The translations under genes and the position numbers were made by a program. Below, piece by piece: positions 31,849-43,454 of a DNA stretch of 64,000 nucleotides. Below the pieces are notes generated by a model, which was given only the letters and a program-made list of their open reading frames with translations, did no database searches and was not told the DNA's origin. The stretch is from Maratus speciosus (taxonomy: Eukaryota; Arthropoda; Arachnida; Araneae; Salticidae), in the NCBI GenBank assembly GCA_963932465.1, contig OZ010786.1, positions 595,003,038 through 595,067,037 of the forward strand, given 5' to 3'. Positions within the stretch are counted from its first letter, which is position 1. The number at the start of each line of letters is the position of its first letter.

Positions 31849-33113
31849 ACATATTATTTATGCAAAATGTCTGTCAAAAAGAAAACAAAACTTTCCATTT
31901 TATTTTACTGCTGAAAGTTTACCACGGTGGTATTATAACATTTCTTTTTCACTGATATCGATAAGAGATTTGTTTATTTTGTCAAAATTTGTCGGCGCCG
32001 TAGGCCGCGACTACAGCCTTGACGAACAGCCACCAGTAAAAATGAATAAATATTTTTGATTTTTTAAAACTTATATTCTGGAAAAATATGTTATATAAAG
32101 GTACATTTTCTTTTATTTACTGGTGGAAGTTGCCCCGTCGATCATCAGACATTTTATTCATAGTTCCAAGATATGCTGTCGGAAAATAAACCATTACTGG
32201 AACAATAGTTATGGATAAGGCGCTGAAAATATATTTTTGAACGAAAAAACATGTTTGATTTTTTGTTCAACATAAAATAAATATGAATTTATGTTGAATT
32301 ATCATACAAATAAAAATTAAATGGATTTTCGGAAGTAGATGTTTTTGTTATCTGCCCCATCGCATTCACGCATTAAATTGCAAGATTCACGCTGTCTTTT
32401 CTGACAACAGCGCTAACTTGATTACATGGAACACCCTGATGAGGAGTGTACAACTTTCCTGATATATTAAATGATTAGTTGTTTCCCCTTTTATTTATTC
32501 TGGTAGGAGAAGTTTTTTCATATACAAAAGATTTGTTTATATAAAATAATATTACTCAGTATTGTTATATATTAAATGATACTGTGTCGATATTGCATTA
32601 GTAATAGACTTGTAATATATAGAAAAACAGCTATTTAACCATCTTATCCCATTAATTTTGCTATTAAATGTTTTTTTTTTAACATGAACTTTTACAATAA
32701 GGAAATTCGTACTTTTCACCCCTTCAGGGTCGATTAATATTTGGAAAAACCATCAAAAAAGTTCCTATTTTTTATTACAGAAATTGAATATTTATAAGGT
32801 TTCTAAATAATATATGCAATTACTTTTTTTTTTTTTAGGCGAAAAAAAAAAAGAAGTTATACAACAAATTCATATTTGTAGAAAATCCGTCATGCGTGAA
32901 TTTTGTGTCTTAATGTTTGTTTTACACCATACAAATTAATGCGAATAAGACCTTTATTTTTTACATCTTAGATCTTTATTTATCATCATCACGCACATTT
33001 TTACAAATAATATTTGAAATAACATATATGTGCATTACATTTTGATTATTAATCATTTTTTGAGTGTGACATATTTCGAAACCTTCAATACGAAGTCCAC
33101 CATCACAATCAGC
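31849..33113. other. Non-coding, AT-rich (unit 2)
   Basis: Counterpart of 13395-14683; nothing recognised. It shows the empty sites for the unit 3 insertions at 53824 and 54400. Confidence 0.5.
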
Positions 33114-33121
33114 GCCAAAAG

Positions 33122-33499
33122 AGGTGTTGCCAGATTGGGGACTTTTTTATTTAGATTGTTTGATTGACACCGCTTTTCTGAAATAGAAAGTTTCGGTCTA
33201 TTTAACCCCTTGAGGGGCTGTGGGATAAAATATACCCCACCTAATTTAAACAAGAATCTCACCAGAAAATTTTAACTTTGGAGGAAAATCGACGTAAATT
33301 TGAAAATCCTTATTGAAAAATAAAATCTTTCGATTATTCCGGTGAGAATTCAATATTCAGAGACATTTTTACTTGCCCCTCAAGGGGCTAAAAGTAGATT
33401 AAAAATTCTGAAAAATAATGCGAATTATACTATTTTAAATAAGTGGAGACAGTCAGATAATCTGAATTTGAAAAAAAAGTCCCCAGTCTGTTAACACTA
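33122..33499. mobile_element. hAT-like MITE with nested TTAA MITE (unit 2)
   Basis: Counterpart of 14692-15089 with the same GCCAAAAG duplication. The nested element is 33202-33391, its last TTAA mutated to CTAA. The left palindrome GTGGGATAAAATATACCCCAC is clearer than in unit 1. Confidence 0.8.
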
Positions 33500-33978
33500 G
33501 CCAAAAGCCAACCCCAAATTGTAATATTCAAAGACTTCACACAGAAAAGCCATTTAATTTTTTCTGGTTTCAAAAGTTTTTCCAGCAATTAAGTCTCCAG
33601 CCCGGAAATATGACGGGCACGAGAAATAACGAACGACACCTCGGCCCGTGATATTGACGGGAGCAAGAAATAAGGGGTTAATATAGTTTCAAGATTCACA
33701 ACTGTATTTTTAAACTATCCCATTAAACTTCGCAATATAAACAGCGGTAAGTAAATATCTCATCAAGTGTTGTTTAGTGTCTCGTGTAAATCATGGCTCC
33801 AAATAGTCTTGACACCACTAATTTCTTAGTTTATTTCGCCATCTTTAATCGCAGATATTTTTGCGAAGAAAATCATTTTAAAGTACTCGTGTCCAGAGCA
33901 TTTGGAGACCCGATTTACGCGGGAATCCTGGCTGCACTAATCACATCCCATAAGAACCTTTATTAATTTTTCAACATA

Positions 33979-34369
33979 CATATAGCTCACTCGCAATAAA
34001 AGTGACACATCTCGCAAAAATTCATTTTGCGTCTTATTCCACTAAAAGGTCTGTCATAGGTGTGTCTTGCTACACAATAAGTTTCATAAGCGCAGTTGTA
34101 CGGAAAATCACTTTATTGCAAATATGTCTATTTGTGACCAAAGATGAGAGGTGGATTGTGTGGGGAGGTAAAATTACCCAACTCTCCAAACCTCATCCTG
34201 CGTCTTCATTCTTAAGGGTTTTACGATTTTAAGCACTTTTTTATTCCTGCATGCAGAGCTAACTACTATAATCTCATGTTACAGTAAATTCGTGCAAATT
34301 TTGTTTTGGCTCTCGTGTGAAATTTACTTTTGTCGAGATGTGTCAATTTTCTTGCGAGTGAGCGATATG
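33979..34369 (+). mobile_element. Inverted-repeat element, CATATCGCTCACC family (unit 2)
   Basis: Counterpart of 15569-15959. Confidence 0.75.
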
Positions 34370-34397
34370 ATGTATCTATTATAGTACAGCATAGCTT

Positions 34398-34613
34398 CCA
34401 ACCTTTCACTAATATTCCGTAATACCTGGATTAATTTGACCCAGGTTAAACACTTTCGAACCAGAAATTTTATTTCATGAATATTTATTTATTTAAATCA
34501 AGGTTTCAACGTGGAACATATTTAATTTCACTTCTTAAAAAAATTCTGGTTTGAAACCTATTAAACCAGGGTCAAATTAACGCCCGTATTACGGAAGATT
34601 AGTTTCAGGTTGG
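34398..34613. mobile_element. Inverted-repeat element, CCAACCT tip (unit 2)
   Basis: Counterpart of 15988-16203. Confidence 0.75.
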
Positions 34614-34695
34614 CACCCATGGTACAGACATTTTAAACTGTTTAAGTTTAAAAAAAATATCATGCGGTCGTAACAGTAGCGTTTAACGTTAGCGT

Positions 34696-35109
34696 TTAAC
34701 CCATTAACCGCTGAAACTATAACAGAGGGAACAGAAAAATGTTTGCCACCACAAATTTTGAAAAAAAAAATTACTAATCAAAGTTTCTCTTGTTAAATAA
34801 AGCGATTTTTTAAATTTATAACTAGTGGTAGTATAATAGTAAATTTAATCATGAGCATTTATTTTAACTGTTGCGTGAACGCAACACCAACGGGTAATGG
34901 GTTAACCCCTTCGGGACGGGAGCATTTTACTAAATTTTTAATCTTTTGTCACCGTTTTTTAAAAACAGAAAATTGTCTTTTCTTGAATCGGCAAAATGCG
35001 CTGATTTAATAAGGCAAATTTTACAGTAAAATTTCACTGGTGAGGAAAAACAAGGATTCTGAGCGCTTCATGCGGCACGTATACGTGTCGCTCGTCCCCA
35101 AGGGGTTAA
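34696..35109. mobile_element. Two abutting TTAA MITEs (unit 2)
   Basis: 34696-34905 (CCCATTAACCGC tip) and 34902-35109 (CCCCTTCGGGACGGG tip) share one TTAA. The second keeps the intact palindrome CACGTATACGTG. Confidence 0.85.
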
Positions 35110-35286
35110 TAAGGTGAAAAATACTCCCTTGGCAAAAGTTTATGGGCATTCCACACATCGTCGCCTCAGCAACAGCAGGGCATATAATAATAATCGGAAA
35201 TGAGATGTCTGCCTTGCTGCTACGGAAAACTGTGTCTGCATTTAGTGGAACAGTTGGAAATTTTTATAAAACACATCTGAGATATA

Positions 35287-36034
35287 CAGTGAAACCTCCC
35301 TAAAACGACTACGTTCCGTTCCAATAAAAATGGGTCGCTCCGAGAGGTGGTCGCAATGGAGTTCATGTTTAAAACTATATTTTAATTGATGAACAAGGTA
35401 TCAAATTAATGTTACTAAAATATATTTTTCACATTAGGAAAATATCTGAAAATTTAAGTATCAAAACAAAAGTTAATTACATAAGTTAATTACTGTAGAG
35501 TTTAAAAAATGAATATATTGACGTTTGCTATGATTTTTTTTATCTTTCATAACTTTTATTTCTAAGTCCTTTCGAGGTTCAGTAAATAAATGCCTTTTTT
35601 TGACGGGAACAAATAGTGACGATTTCATTTATTTCTTTGAGAGTTTCCTAACGGAATAGGGAAGGGGAGTGACCGTCATTCTTAATTCGCCATCAGAGTT
35701 AAATTCATTGCCTAAAAGGGCACAAAGGGGTTTAAGCACATAAAAGTTACTAGAATAAAAGAAAATCTAAACTTTGATTAGAAGTTTGATGAAAAATGCG
35801 CCCTCCGGAATTATTTTTCTAATAAATCCTTCTTCAAGCGACCAGAGAAAAACTGAATTTGTTTCATTTTCTAGAAAGAAATGGGTCGCTCATGGAGGGA
35901 GCTCATCTGGGATGGTCTCTGAATGGAGGTAAAATTAGTATTGAGCCTATGGGAATAAATTTCGTTCCAAGAAAAAATGACCATTCAGGGTGGTGGAAGC
36001 TTAATGGAGGTGCTCGCACAGTGAGGTTTCACTG
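35287..36034. mobile_element. pogo-like MITE B (unit 2)
   Basis: Counterpart of 16881-17629 with an intact CAGTGAAACCTCCC tip flanked by TA. Confidence 0.75.
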
Positions 36035-36314
36035 TAGTATTAAACATAACTTTGTGTTTCAGAAGCTGTTCCGCTAGATTCAAACACAGTTATTCATAGC
36101 AGTATGTCAGGCATCTCGTTTTTTATTATTACTAGATGCCCCACTGTTGATCTGAAGAGACGACATTATGGCCAGTGTAGGGAATCATTTCTTTACCCAC
36201 ATTTCGAGTAACTCCTCATTGCAATTTTTTGCAGAACATGACAAGAACATTCTTGAAATTCGCTTATTTATCAAGTATTTTATCTTATCATTGTTGCATA
36301 AATAGTGGTGCTTT

Positions 36315-36522
36315 TTAACACTAGAACGCCAGGAAATGTTACTCCTGTTTCATGAAAATATTACACACCACAATTTTTATTTAAAATTATTTAATTTAGT
36401 TATTCAACGTAATTCTGTGTTGTTAATATTTAACTTATTTTACGAAAATATTTCTGCCTTCAATTGACTTTTAATCATACGCCTGGAGCCTAACCGACTC
36501 CTTCCGGGCGATCTAGTGTTAA
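36315..36522. mobile_element. TTAA MITE, CACTAGAACGCC family (unit 2)
   Basis: Counterpart of 17910-18117 with TTAA intact on both sides. Confidence 0.85.
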
Positions 36523-37059
36523 TGCACCTGAATGAATGATGCTCTTTGCATCCTGAACGAAAGGTGTGGTGCTATCTTCAATATATATTTATTATTTATA
36601 CAAAGTTCCAAAATATCTTCTCCTCAGGTAATGAGGGATACACAGTGAAACGATTATCGCAAGAAATTATATCATTTCGTTTTCTAAAATATTAAGTATG
36701 CTTCAAATCTTGTGGAGTGCATAGTCAAACACAGTGAAATGTTCACATGGATATTTCGTAAGTCCATGTGTTTTTTCTACTTTGGAAAGCTTTTCTCATC
36801 GACCCCGGAGCAGCTTCGCCACTTTCCATTTCGCATTTTTATTCTTTATATTCTGCCATTGTTTACATTTTCACCCCATGTATAACTATCTTCCTAGATT
36901 TTTTTTTTCTCGCGCATAACTCTTTATATTTTTCTGAATTTCCTAGGTTTTTCAAATTTTTTATCTTTCGATTTCTGAATGATTGTTAGACTTCCTCGGA
37001 CAAGTTTTAATGTCTTTTTTATGTGCACAGATAAACATGACACGATTAAATTTTTTGAT

Positions 37060-37280
37060 ATTTGATGATCCCTTCAAGGACGGTGATGCCGCTATGGCAT
37101 CACGTAATTTTAATTCCTAATTGCGATATTGAAACCGGAATTTTTTAATGAACATTTCATTTTTAAATACACGAAAAATTTCTTTAACTTCTTTACAAAT
37201 AAATTATCTTGTAAATACTGGTGTCATTGAATTATTTCAACATTTTACGAATACAAGTGCCTTGCCCCTGAAAGGGTTAA
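37060..37280. mobile_element. TTAA-type MITE, CCCTTCAAGG family (unit 2)
   Basis: Counterpart of 18657-18877. Confidence 0.6.
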
Positions 37281-37465
37281 TGATTGAAATGTCTCACAAG
37301 GAGAGGGCCAACCTTGTTAATCACAGACTTTGATTATTTTAATATATGTTGTAGGGTAGAGACCCCTTAGTGTCAGGTTCAACGGATTTTACCCAACGCT
37401 CCTTAGTTCTTGAGAAACCGGGGGGTACACAACTGATTTGCTTACATTGCAATCGCAATGATAGG

Positions 37466-37537
37466 TTGGTCGTAGCTCAGTTGGTATGGCGTTCGTTGGC
37501 TGATCTGCAGGCCCGGGTTCGGTACCCGAACGCGCTA
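37466..37537 (+). other. tRNA-like sequence, left arm (unit 2)
   Basis: Box A TAGCTCAGTTGG and box B GGTTCGGTACC; T arm CCCGGGTTCGGTACCCG pairs better than in unit 1. The anticodon loop CTGATCT gives GAU. The acceptor strands still do not pair. Confidence 0.65.
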
Positions 37538-38237
37538 CATTTGTTTTTCTCCTTTTTTGTTTTATAAATATACCTGTAATTATAATTAAATAATTTAAAT
37601 TACAAATTCTAATATCCTACATTATTTATAATGTTAAAAAACTTAAATTTATCATTTTTTTTATTTTTAAAAGAAATTGGATCTATTATTGAATGATAAA
37701 AATTCCAAAATCGTGACAAAATCTGTTGTGGTACCATCTAGTTATGATAAAATAAAAGAATATTCAAATAAAATAAAAATAGAAAGAAGATAAAGGTGAA
37801 AGCAAAATAATTGAAAGCGCAGGCAGACGTATTACAAATTTAAAAATCTTTATTATGCAAAAAATCGGTTGTAATTTAATTCTGATGCTAATTTTTAATA
37901 TAATTATGCTTGTTACTTTAAAAACAGAATAATAATATTATCGCATTGACTTCCTTTGTTAAAGCAATGCGTAAATGATATTTCTTTAAAATCACGAATT
38001 GACACAATTGCTCAATATCATTGCATCGATAAAGAATACATGAAATACATTTTAAAAGTGATTTTTAAAAAAATTAGCAGTTTTATGATGTTTCATACAA
38101 TTATTTAGTTAAAAGTAAAAAATTAAATAGGTTAAAATTATAATTGATATACAATATTATATATTTTAATTGACAATGGGATTATTAATTACACTTACAA
38201 GTATAGTTATAAAACAAAAACTGAGAAAAATAAATGC

Positions 38238-38309
38238 AGAGCATTTGGGTATCGACCCGGGCCCGCGGATCAGTCGGCAAACGTCATACCAACTGAGCTA
38301 CGACCAACC
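38238..38309 (-). other. tRNA-like sequence, right arm (unit 2)
   Basis: Inverted copy. Box A is intact (TAGCTCAGTTGG on the minus strand) while box B is mutated to GGGTCGATACC. Confidence 0.6.
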
Positions 38310-38738
38310 TATCATTGCGGTTGCAAAGTAAGTATTTAAGTTGTGTACTATTATTAGACCCCCAGGTTTCTCAAGAACTAAGGAGTGTTGGATAAAATCC
38401 GCTGAATCTGACACTAAGGGGTCTCGACCATACAACATATATTAAAATAATCAAACTCTGTGATTAACAAGGTTGGCCCTCTCCTTGTCAGTCCGCAAGT
38501 AGTCCCGTTTCAATATCAGTAACTTTTAAAAATAATACTCTTGTCCGTCTGTCTGTTTTCTTGCTTTTGTATGATTGGCTAAGATGTGTTATTATCCCAC
38601 CCTCCGCGATGTTGAGTATTTGGCGATTTTTATCGTTCTGGCAACCCCGGCGTTTGGCGTCTAGTAACTTATTATGGCATCCCCTTTTTTACGACGCAAG
38701 AGCGTGCTTTTTGCGTGAACATCTCTCGTGCTTGACTC

Positions 38739-39191
38739 TTGTACCAGGTTGTATCTTTTTTTTTTTTTCATTTTATTTTGAGGATACGCGACAGAGAATT
38801 GTTTTTTAGTTTTTTAAAAGAGATTGGCTTATTGAAATCTAGCATGTGTTGTAATAAATGTAGCGGCGATTTGAAAATTAGAAAAAGAACGCAATTCTCT
38901 GACTGTTGCACGTGGGTTTGTCGTAATAGGAGAGTTGTGGATGGTCAGAATAAAAAGTGTAACACTGAAATGTCTTTTAGATATGGTTCCTGGTTTAGTG
39001 GTTGTAGTAAATTGACGATTGAGGAGATTTTTTTGCTAACGTTTGAAATTGTTATTGGGACAAAGACAAATCAAATTGTATCGCAGTATAAGTTTAATAG
39101 TCATACTATGGCCGATTGGAGGCAGTTTATCAACGAGCAGGTGTTGGAATATATTGAGAGTAAGTCAGATTTTTTTTCATATTTTAAGTAA
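38739..39191 (+). pseudogene. Merlin transposase N-terminal fragment
   Basis: Merlin transposases belong to the IS1016/ISXO2-like DDE group. This 150-residue frame keeps FLKEIGLL at about 25-32, a zinc ribbon (Cys38/Cys41, Cys57/Cys61, Cys74), then RYGSWFSGCSKL (81-92) and a helix-turn-helix-like stretch IEEIFLLTFEIV (94-105) with NQIVSQY. These are the standard N-terminal features of the family. The frame ends at residue 150, before the DDE catalytic domain, and nothing downstream resembles that domain. The first 20 residues before RIRDRELFF are probably not part of the original protein. Confidence 0.75.
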
Positions 39192-39564
39192 TCGGGAGAT
39201 ACAACCTGGTATCGGAAATATAACTTATTATAATCCAGAATTTTCATTTTTTCGGAATTTGTTTATTTAAAGTGTGTATTTCAAGTGTTAAAAAAAAAAA
39301 AAAAAAAAAAAAAAAGGTAGGTAATCTTGAAAATCTAATATTTTTATGTGTATTTTTCCAGAAATATTGATTTTATTACAGAGAATGTAATGTCATTTTT
39401 GTATTTTTTTCGGAAATATTGCTTTTAATTTAGAGGGGAATTAATTTTGGGTTAATTTTCATGGAATTAATTTTGGTTTAATTTTAATGGAATTAATTTT
39501 GGTTACATTTTCTTTAATGTATTTTTTAGTGATTTATGTGTATCTTAGGCTTAACGAAAAAAAA

Positions 39565-39675
39565 ACGAAAATAATGAATAAAACAAGCGCATGTTAGGCT
39601 TAACGAAAAAAAATGTAAATTAGACAAATTTACATTGTTTTTAAGCCTAACATGCGCATGTTTTCTTCATTATTT
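39565..39675. repeat. Large palindrome inside the Merlin element
   Basis: AATAATGAATAAAAC, GCGCATGTTAGGCTTAA and AAAAATGTAAA are each repeated inverted around a short centre (TTAGACAAA), ending in GTTTTCTTCATTATT. The word TTAGGCTTAACG also occurs upstream at about 39546. It could form a hairpin of about 45-bp arms. Confidence 0.8.
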
Positions 39676-40152
39676 ACATTTTTTTTCGTTGAGCCTAACA
39701 TACGCATATATAGGTACTTGGCGACATTTTCTACTTGGCGAAAAAGGGGTTTTCTCGCCAAAAAAAATCCAAGATGGAGGAGGGTGGGATAATAACACAT
39801 CTGTTCCGTATGATTTTTCAAGTTTAACTTTCATACAAAAATGACCAATTGTCAAAAATGTTTAGTATTGTGCTACATACTTACTACTAAAGTACGTTCT
39901 CAAATCGTTTTTAATTTGTATCGTGTACATATTTTTTACAGGTACGCATAAAACCTTCCTTGTTTCCCCTACCGCATTTCGAAATACGTTTTATAGATAA
40001 CAGACAACAGTGTCTTCACGTAAACGTAAATCACAAACGAATCAGAATCAATCATTATTCCTAAGAATAATTTTCAATGGAAAATTTTGCCTAATTTAAC
40101 GAAATCCTTTCTTTGAATAAATTCAACAACTATTTCCATTAAAAAAACCCGA

Positions 40153-40360
40153 TTAACCCTCCTTCTACCAGACGGGTCCATTGGACCCGACAGGTACATA
40201 CAAAATATTCATTCAAACCAGAAATTTCTTTTAAATAAACTAAGTATATAAACCAGACAAAAATAAGGTAAATAAATAAGTTAAATAGTTTTAAATAAAA
40301 ATTCTGGTGTAGAACATTTTATTCAAACTTGAATAAAATTCCCGGTAGATCTAGGGTTAA
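40153..40360. mobile_element. TTAA MITE, CCCTCCGTCTACC family, copy 1 (unit 2 only)
   Basis: Edges are TTAACCCTCCTTCTACC and GGTAGATCTAGGGTTAA. The palindrome GGGTCCATTGGACCC lies near the left tip. The inner boxes are AAACCAGAAATTTC and the inverted AAAAATTCTGGTGTAG; the centre has AAATAAGGTAAATAAAT. Units 1 and 3 have the empty CGATTAAGAAAA site. Two sister copies are at 43247 and 62781. Confidence 0.9.
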
Positions 40361-40404
40361 GAAAATATTATAAAATCCCGTGCAAGCTGGCTGCCGCGAA
40401 GGGG

Positions 40405-40614
40405 TTAATCAATTGAAGGGAGTTGTGATGCTATTTATTCCCTCTTATTTTAATCTCCAAATGTCACAATAGCACCAAAATTTTAGAATAAAATTTCAAT
40501 CCGCTTGAAGTAAAGTTTTTAAATATTTCCAAGTAAATTTGTTCATGAATCCTGGTATCAATCAATCATTTCTACAATTTAACAACGAAAGTTTCTAGCC
40601 GATAAAAGACTTAA
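40405..40614. mobile_element. TTAA MITE, counterpart of 20644 (unit 2)
   Basis: Same edges and inner words as in unit 1. Confidence 0.55.
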
Positions 40615-42084
40615 AATGAATGTAAATAGAGATCTGAATGGGATGAGTAACGTAATTTTATCAGCAAGCAACAAACAGTTTACGCCTTGTTGGTGTTGTG
40701 GTAACTTTTTGCTTTGAGAGTCCGATTCGAGTCAGGCTGAATATAATTGTTTCGCGTTGGATTATAATTCTTGCGCGTCAGATTTGTTAATCCGTTTTCA
40801 AAAGAAAATACAAAAGATTTAGCAGATGGTAAAACTTTGTATCTAAATATAAATGAGTTACGTATAGCAGGTCTGCGTACAGTTTTTTTTACAGAATTTT
40901 GCACCTTATTTAATTACAGGAACATGCTACAAATCCTGCGAAGAAACTAATTGACCGCGAAATGTCCTAAGATGTTTACAATTCAAATATTAAATAGAAA
41001 TTTTCCAATTTGAAATAAAGTGCCAGACTCCTGAGAAATTACATAGAGCGTACGCACCATAGATAAAAGTTTATTTTCTTGCATAAAAGATAATGATTAT
41101 TTTAGATATACAGGGTGGCCATAATTAGTGCACGTGTTTGATGGGCATTGCAAGCTAAACTATTTGGAATATATTAAACAGATTTGGTATTTATACTATT
41201 TAGAGCATGCGGAAACAAGTTCTGAAATTAAAAATAAATGAAATAAAAATTATTTTTTATCCTCGGATTGGCTGAGTACAACCAAACACAGAAATAAGTA
41301 AAAGAAAAAAAGAGTTTCTTACCAGCTATATTATAAAAATTTGTATTATTGATTTTACCTCATATTATTTTTTAGCATAAAAGTACTAATAAAAAATTTA
41401 AAATATAGGTGGTAGAAGTATTTTTTTCTTCTATTTATTTCTATATATCAGCGATTTCCAATATATTTGTCGCGTCCCTGTGGTGGGCCACTGAAGATGT
41501 CAGGCCTGCCACAAAAATATACATGTATTATATCTATTTAAAAAAATGTAACAAACACAATATTTTACAACTGATATGACAGCGTTTTCTTAAACAGTTT
41601 CAGTATTATGTTATGACCTCATTGTGAGATATAGCAGCAGTCGTAATGGGAACAATGGACCATCGCTTTCGATCTTGTGGATTAACATTCTTTCAAAGAA
41701 GAAAAATTAATAAGCCAAAAGCTCTCAATACCTGATGAAGATTCCTTAATTGAGCATTCTTGCAATTCCTCTTTGAAGGCAGTGTTCAAGTGAAAATCCA
41801 TTATTTCCTTCTGAATGAATGTATGAGCTCAATAACTAGAAATATCTAAATAAGCTTTAATGTCCTTGATGTTGTTCAACACGATATAGTTGTGTGAACG
41901 TGCTTTTCTATTTTTCCCATTTTGTAAAACAAGATCAGAAACAAATTGCGTTTAGACAGAGATTTGAGGTTAAAATTAATCAGTTTTAACTCTAATATAG
42001 ACCCTTCATCGGCAAACACCAGTGCGAAAAATGTCAATTATTGATGCTTTAATGATACGAGGACAATTAAGGAAGTAAGTTCCG
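40615..42084. other. Non-coding; solitary mariner-like tip (unit 2)
   Basis: Counterpart of 20854-22330. CAGGGTGGCCATAATTAGTG lies at 41111. No gene. Confidence 0.45.
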
Positions 42085-42216
42085 TTAACCCCATAACAGT
42101 GTGGCCCAAACTGGATTCGGGCAAGAACATTTTGCTTGCTTCGTTATTAAAAGCATTTTTATACCACTAATTTTTAACTGTAAATTTATATTTATTGACT
42201 GTCAGATATTTTTCGA

Positions 42217-42424
42217 TTAACACTAGAACGGCGGGAAATTTTGCCCAAGTTTTATAAAAATATTTCACATCAGAATTTTTACTTATAACTATTTAACTTT
42301 TTTATTTAAATTGTTTTTGTGCAGCATATATTAATCTTATATTATAAAAAAAATTCTGGTTCGAATCGACATGTATTCATCCGGCAGGGGTCAAAATGAC
42401 ACCTCGCCGCCGTTCTAGTGTTAA
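42217..42424. mobile_element. TTAA MITE, CACTAGAACGGCGGG family, nested
   Basis: TTAACACTAGAACGGCGG to CGCCGTTCTAGTGTTAA. It targets the TTAA of the host motif GATTAAGTAAGG. It is closely similar to the unit 1 insertion at 23753, indicating a recently active family. Confidence 0.9.
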
Positions 42425-42503
42425 GTAAGGTAAACATTTCAGTATGGAAAAAGTGGTGTCCAGCCCCATTTTTAATTTTTTTGTAAGAAAACAAATGTCA
42501 CTG

Positions 42504-42711
42504 TTAACCCCTTCGCGACGGGAGCCTTTTACGAAATGTTTATTATTTTGCTACCGGTTTTAAAAAACAAAAGTTTGTACCAATTCAAATCGGAAAAACG
42601 CTCCGATTAAATAAGGTAAATTTTACAGTAAAATTTTACTGGTGAGAATAAAAAAGGATCCTTAGGCCTTTTTGCGGCACGTATACGTGTCGCTCGTCCC
42701 CAAGGGGTTAA
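42504..42711. mobile_element. TTAA MITE, CCCCTTCG(C/G)GACGGG family, nested
   Basis: TTAACCCCTTCGCGACGGG to CGTCCCCAAGGGGTTAA variant, with CACGTATACGTG inside the right tip. It inserted in the terminal-repeat TTAA of the 42085 element. Confidence 0.9.
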
Positions 42712-42787
42712 GGGTTTAAGCAATTAAACAAAAGGAAACGATTATTAGAAGAATTTTTTTATTGCATAATGAAGAAAAATTCTTAGA

Positions 42788-43111
42788 TTATTTTTCAACA
42801 TAGTTGCCACCATTACTGAAGCCTTTATAACAGCGGTACACGAACTTTTGTATGCCCTCTCGTCGAAGAAAGATGTCGTCTTCCATGCAGTTTTTTGGAC
42901 ACAATGTCATGATGAAGTGAACGGGAAATTTGAGAAACATGAATTGACAGTCTCGTAATAGTAATCTTCTGTTCTCCTTAAACTTCTCTTGAACTACTGT
43001 AAGCAAATCATCATCAACCCTAGACAGCAGCCAATTTCTTTCTTCACCGTGAACATTTTCAAGTCTTTCATTGAACCTTAGCCCGTACCTGCTTAACATC
43101 GAATCACTCAC
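42788..43111 (-). pseudogene. Mariner-type transposase relic, longest frame (unit 2)
   Basis: A 107-residue frame starting MSDSMLSRYGLRFNERLE and continuing through VHGEERNWLLSRVDDDLL, ENRRLLLRDC and the C-terminal GNYVEK. The first half fits the mariner helix-turn-helix region and the last 25 residues fit the mariner C-terminus; the joint between them, with no DDD/E core, marks an internal deletion. Same segment as 10-310, 22627 and 61741. Confidence 0.6.
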
Positions 43112-43246
43112 CGCGTTTTGTCCGCAAACTTCAGAAATTTCTATGTGAATTTCAATTAGTTTAGTGTTCCTAGCACTTAGAAAGCAAATGTCAGATCGTA
43201 ACTTGCATGCTGCATGAAGTTACATTATTTTAAACATTTTAAATGC

Positions 43247-43454
43247 TTAACCCTCCGTCTACCAGACGGGTCCATTGGACCCGACAGGTACATACAAAAT
43301 ATTCATTCAAACCAGAAATTTCTTTAAAATAAACTAAGTATATAAACCAGACAAAAATAAGGTAAATAAATAAGTTAAATAGTTTTAAATAAAAATTCTG
43401 GTGTAGAACGTTTTATTAAAACTTGAATAAAATTCCCGGTAGATCTAGGGTTAA
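43247..43454. mobile_element. TTAA MITE, CCCTCCGTCTACC family, copy 2 (unit 2 only)
   Basis: TTAACCCTCCGTCTACC to GGTAGATCTAGGGTTAA. The empty site GCTTAACATGCAG is seen in units 1 and 3 (23085 and 62200 regions). Nearly identical to 40153 and 62781. Confidence 0.9.

Larger units (their letters stand above)
37297..38487. mobile_element. tRNA-bearing foldback transposon (unit 2)
   Basis: It starts CAAGGAGAGGGCCAACC and ends GGCCCTCTCCTTG, with TCA on both sides. Same site and orientation as in unit 1, so inserted before units 1 and 2 separated. It is 1191 bp versus 1273 in unit 1 owing to internal deletions. Confidence 0.85.
38577..39807 (+). mobile_element. Merlin DNA transposon, defective
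   Basis: Insertion present only in unit 2, flanked by the 8-bp repeat GTATGATT (38569-38576 and 39808-39815); units 1 and 3 have a single GTATGATT. The ends GGCTAAGATGTGTTATTATC and the inverted GGAACAGATGTGTTATTATC continue into CCCACCCTCC, so the terminal repeats are about 30 bp with three mismatches. GG tips, an 8-bp duplication and an IS1016/IS1595-like transposase N-terminus identify Merlin. The right third carries a poly-A run (about 39290-39315) and a large palindrome (39565-39675). The catalytic part of the transposase is missing, so it is non-autonomous. Confidence 0.85.
42085..42719. mobile_element. TTAA MITE carrying two further TTAA MITEs (unit 2)
   Basis: Counterpart of 22331-22557 enlarged from 227 to 635 bp by two insertions: 42217-42424 in its GATTAAGTAAGG centre and 42504-42711 at the TTAA inside its own right tip. 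Both host positions are empty in units 1 and 3. Confidence 0.85.
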
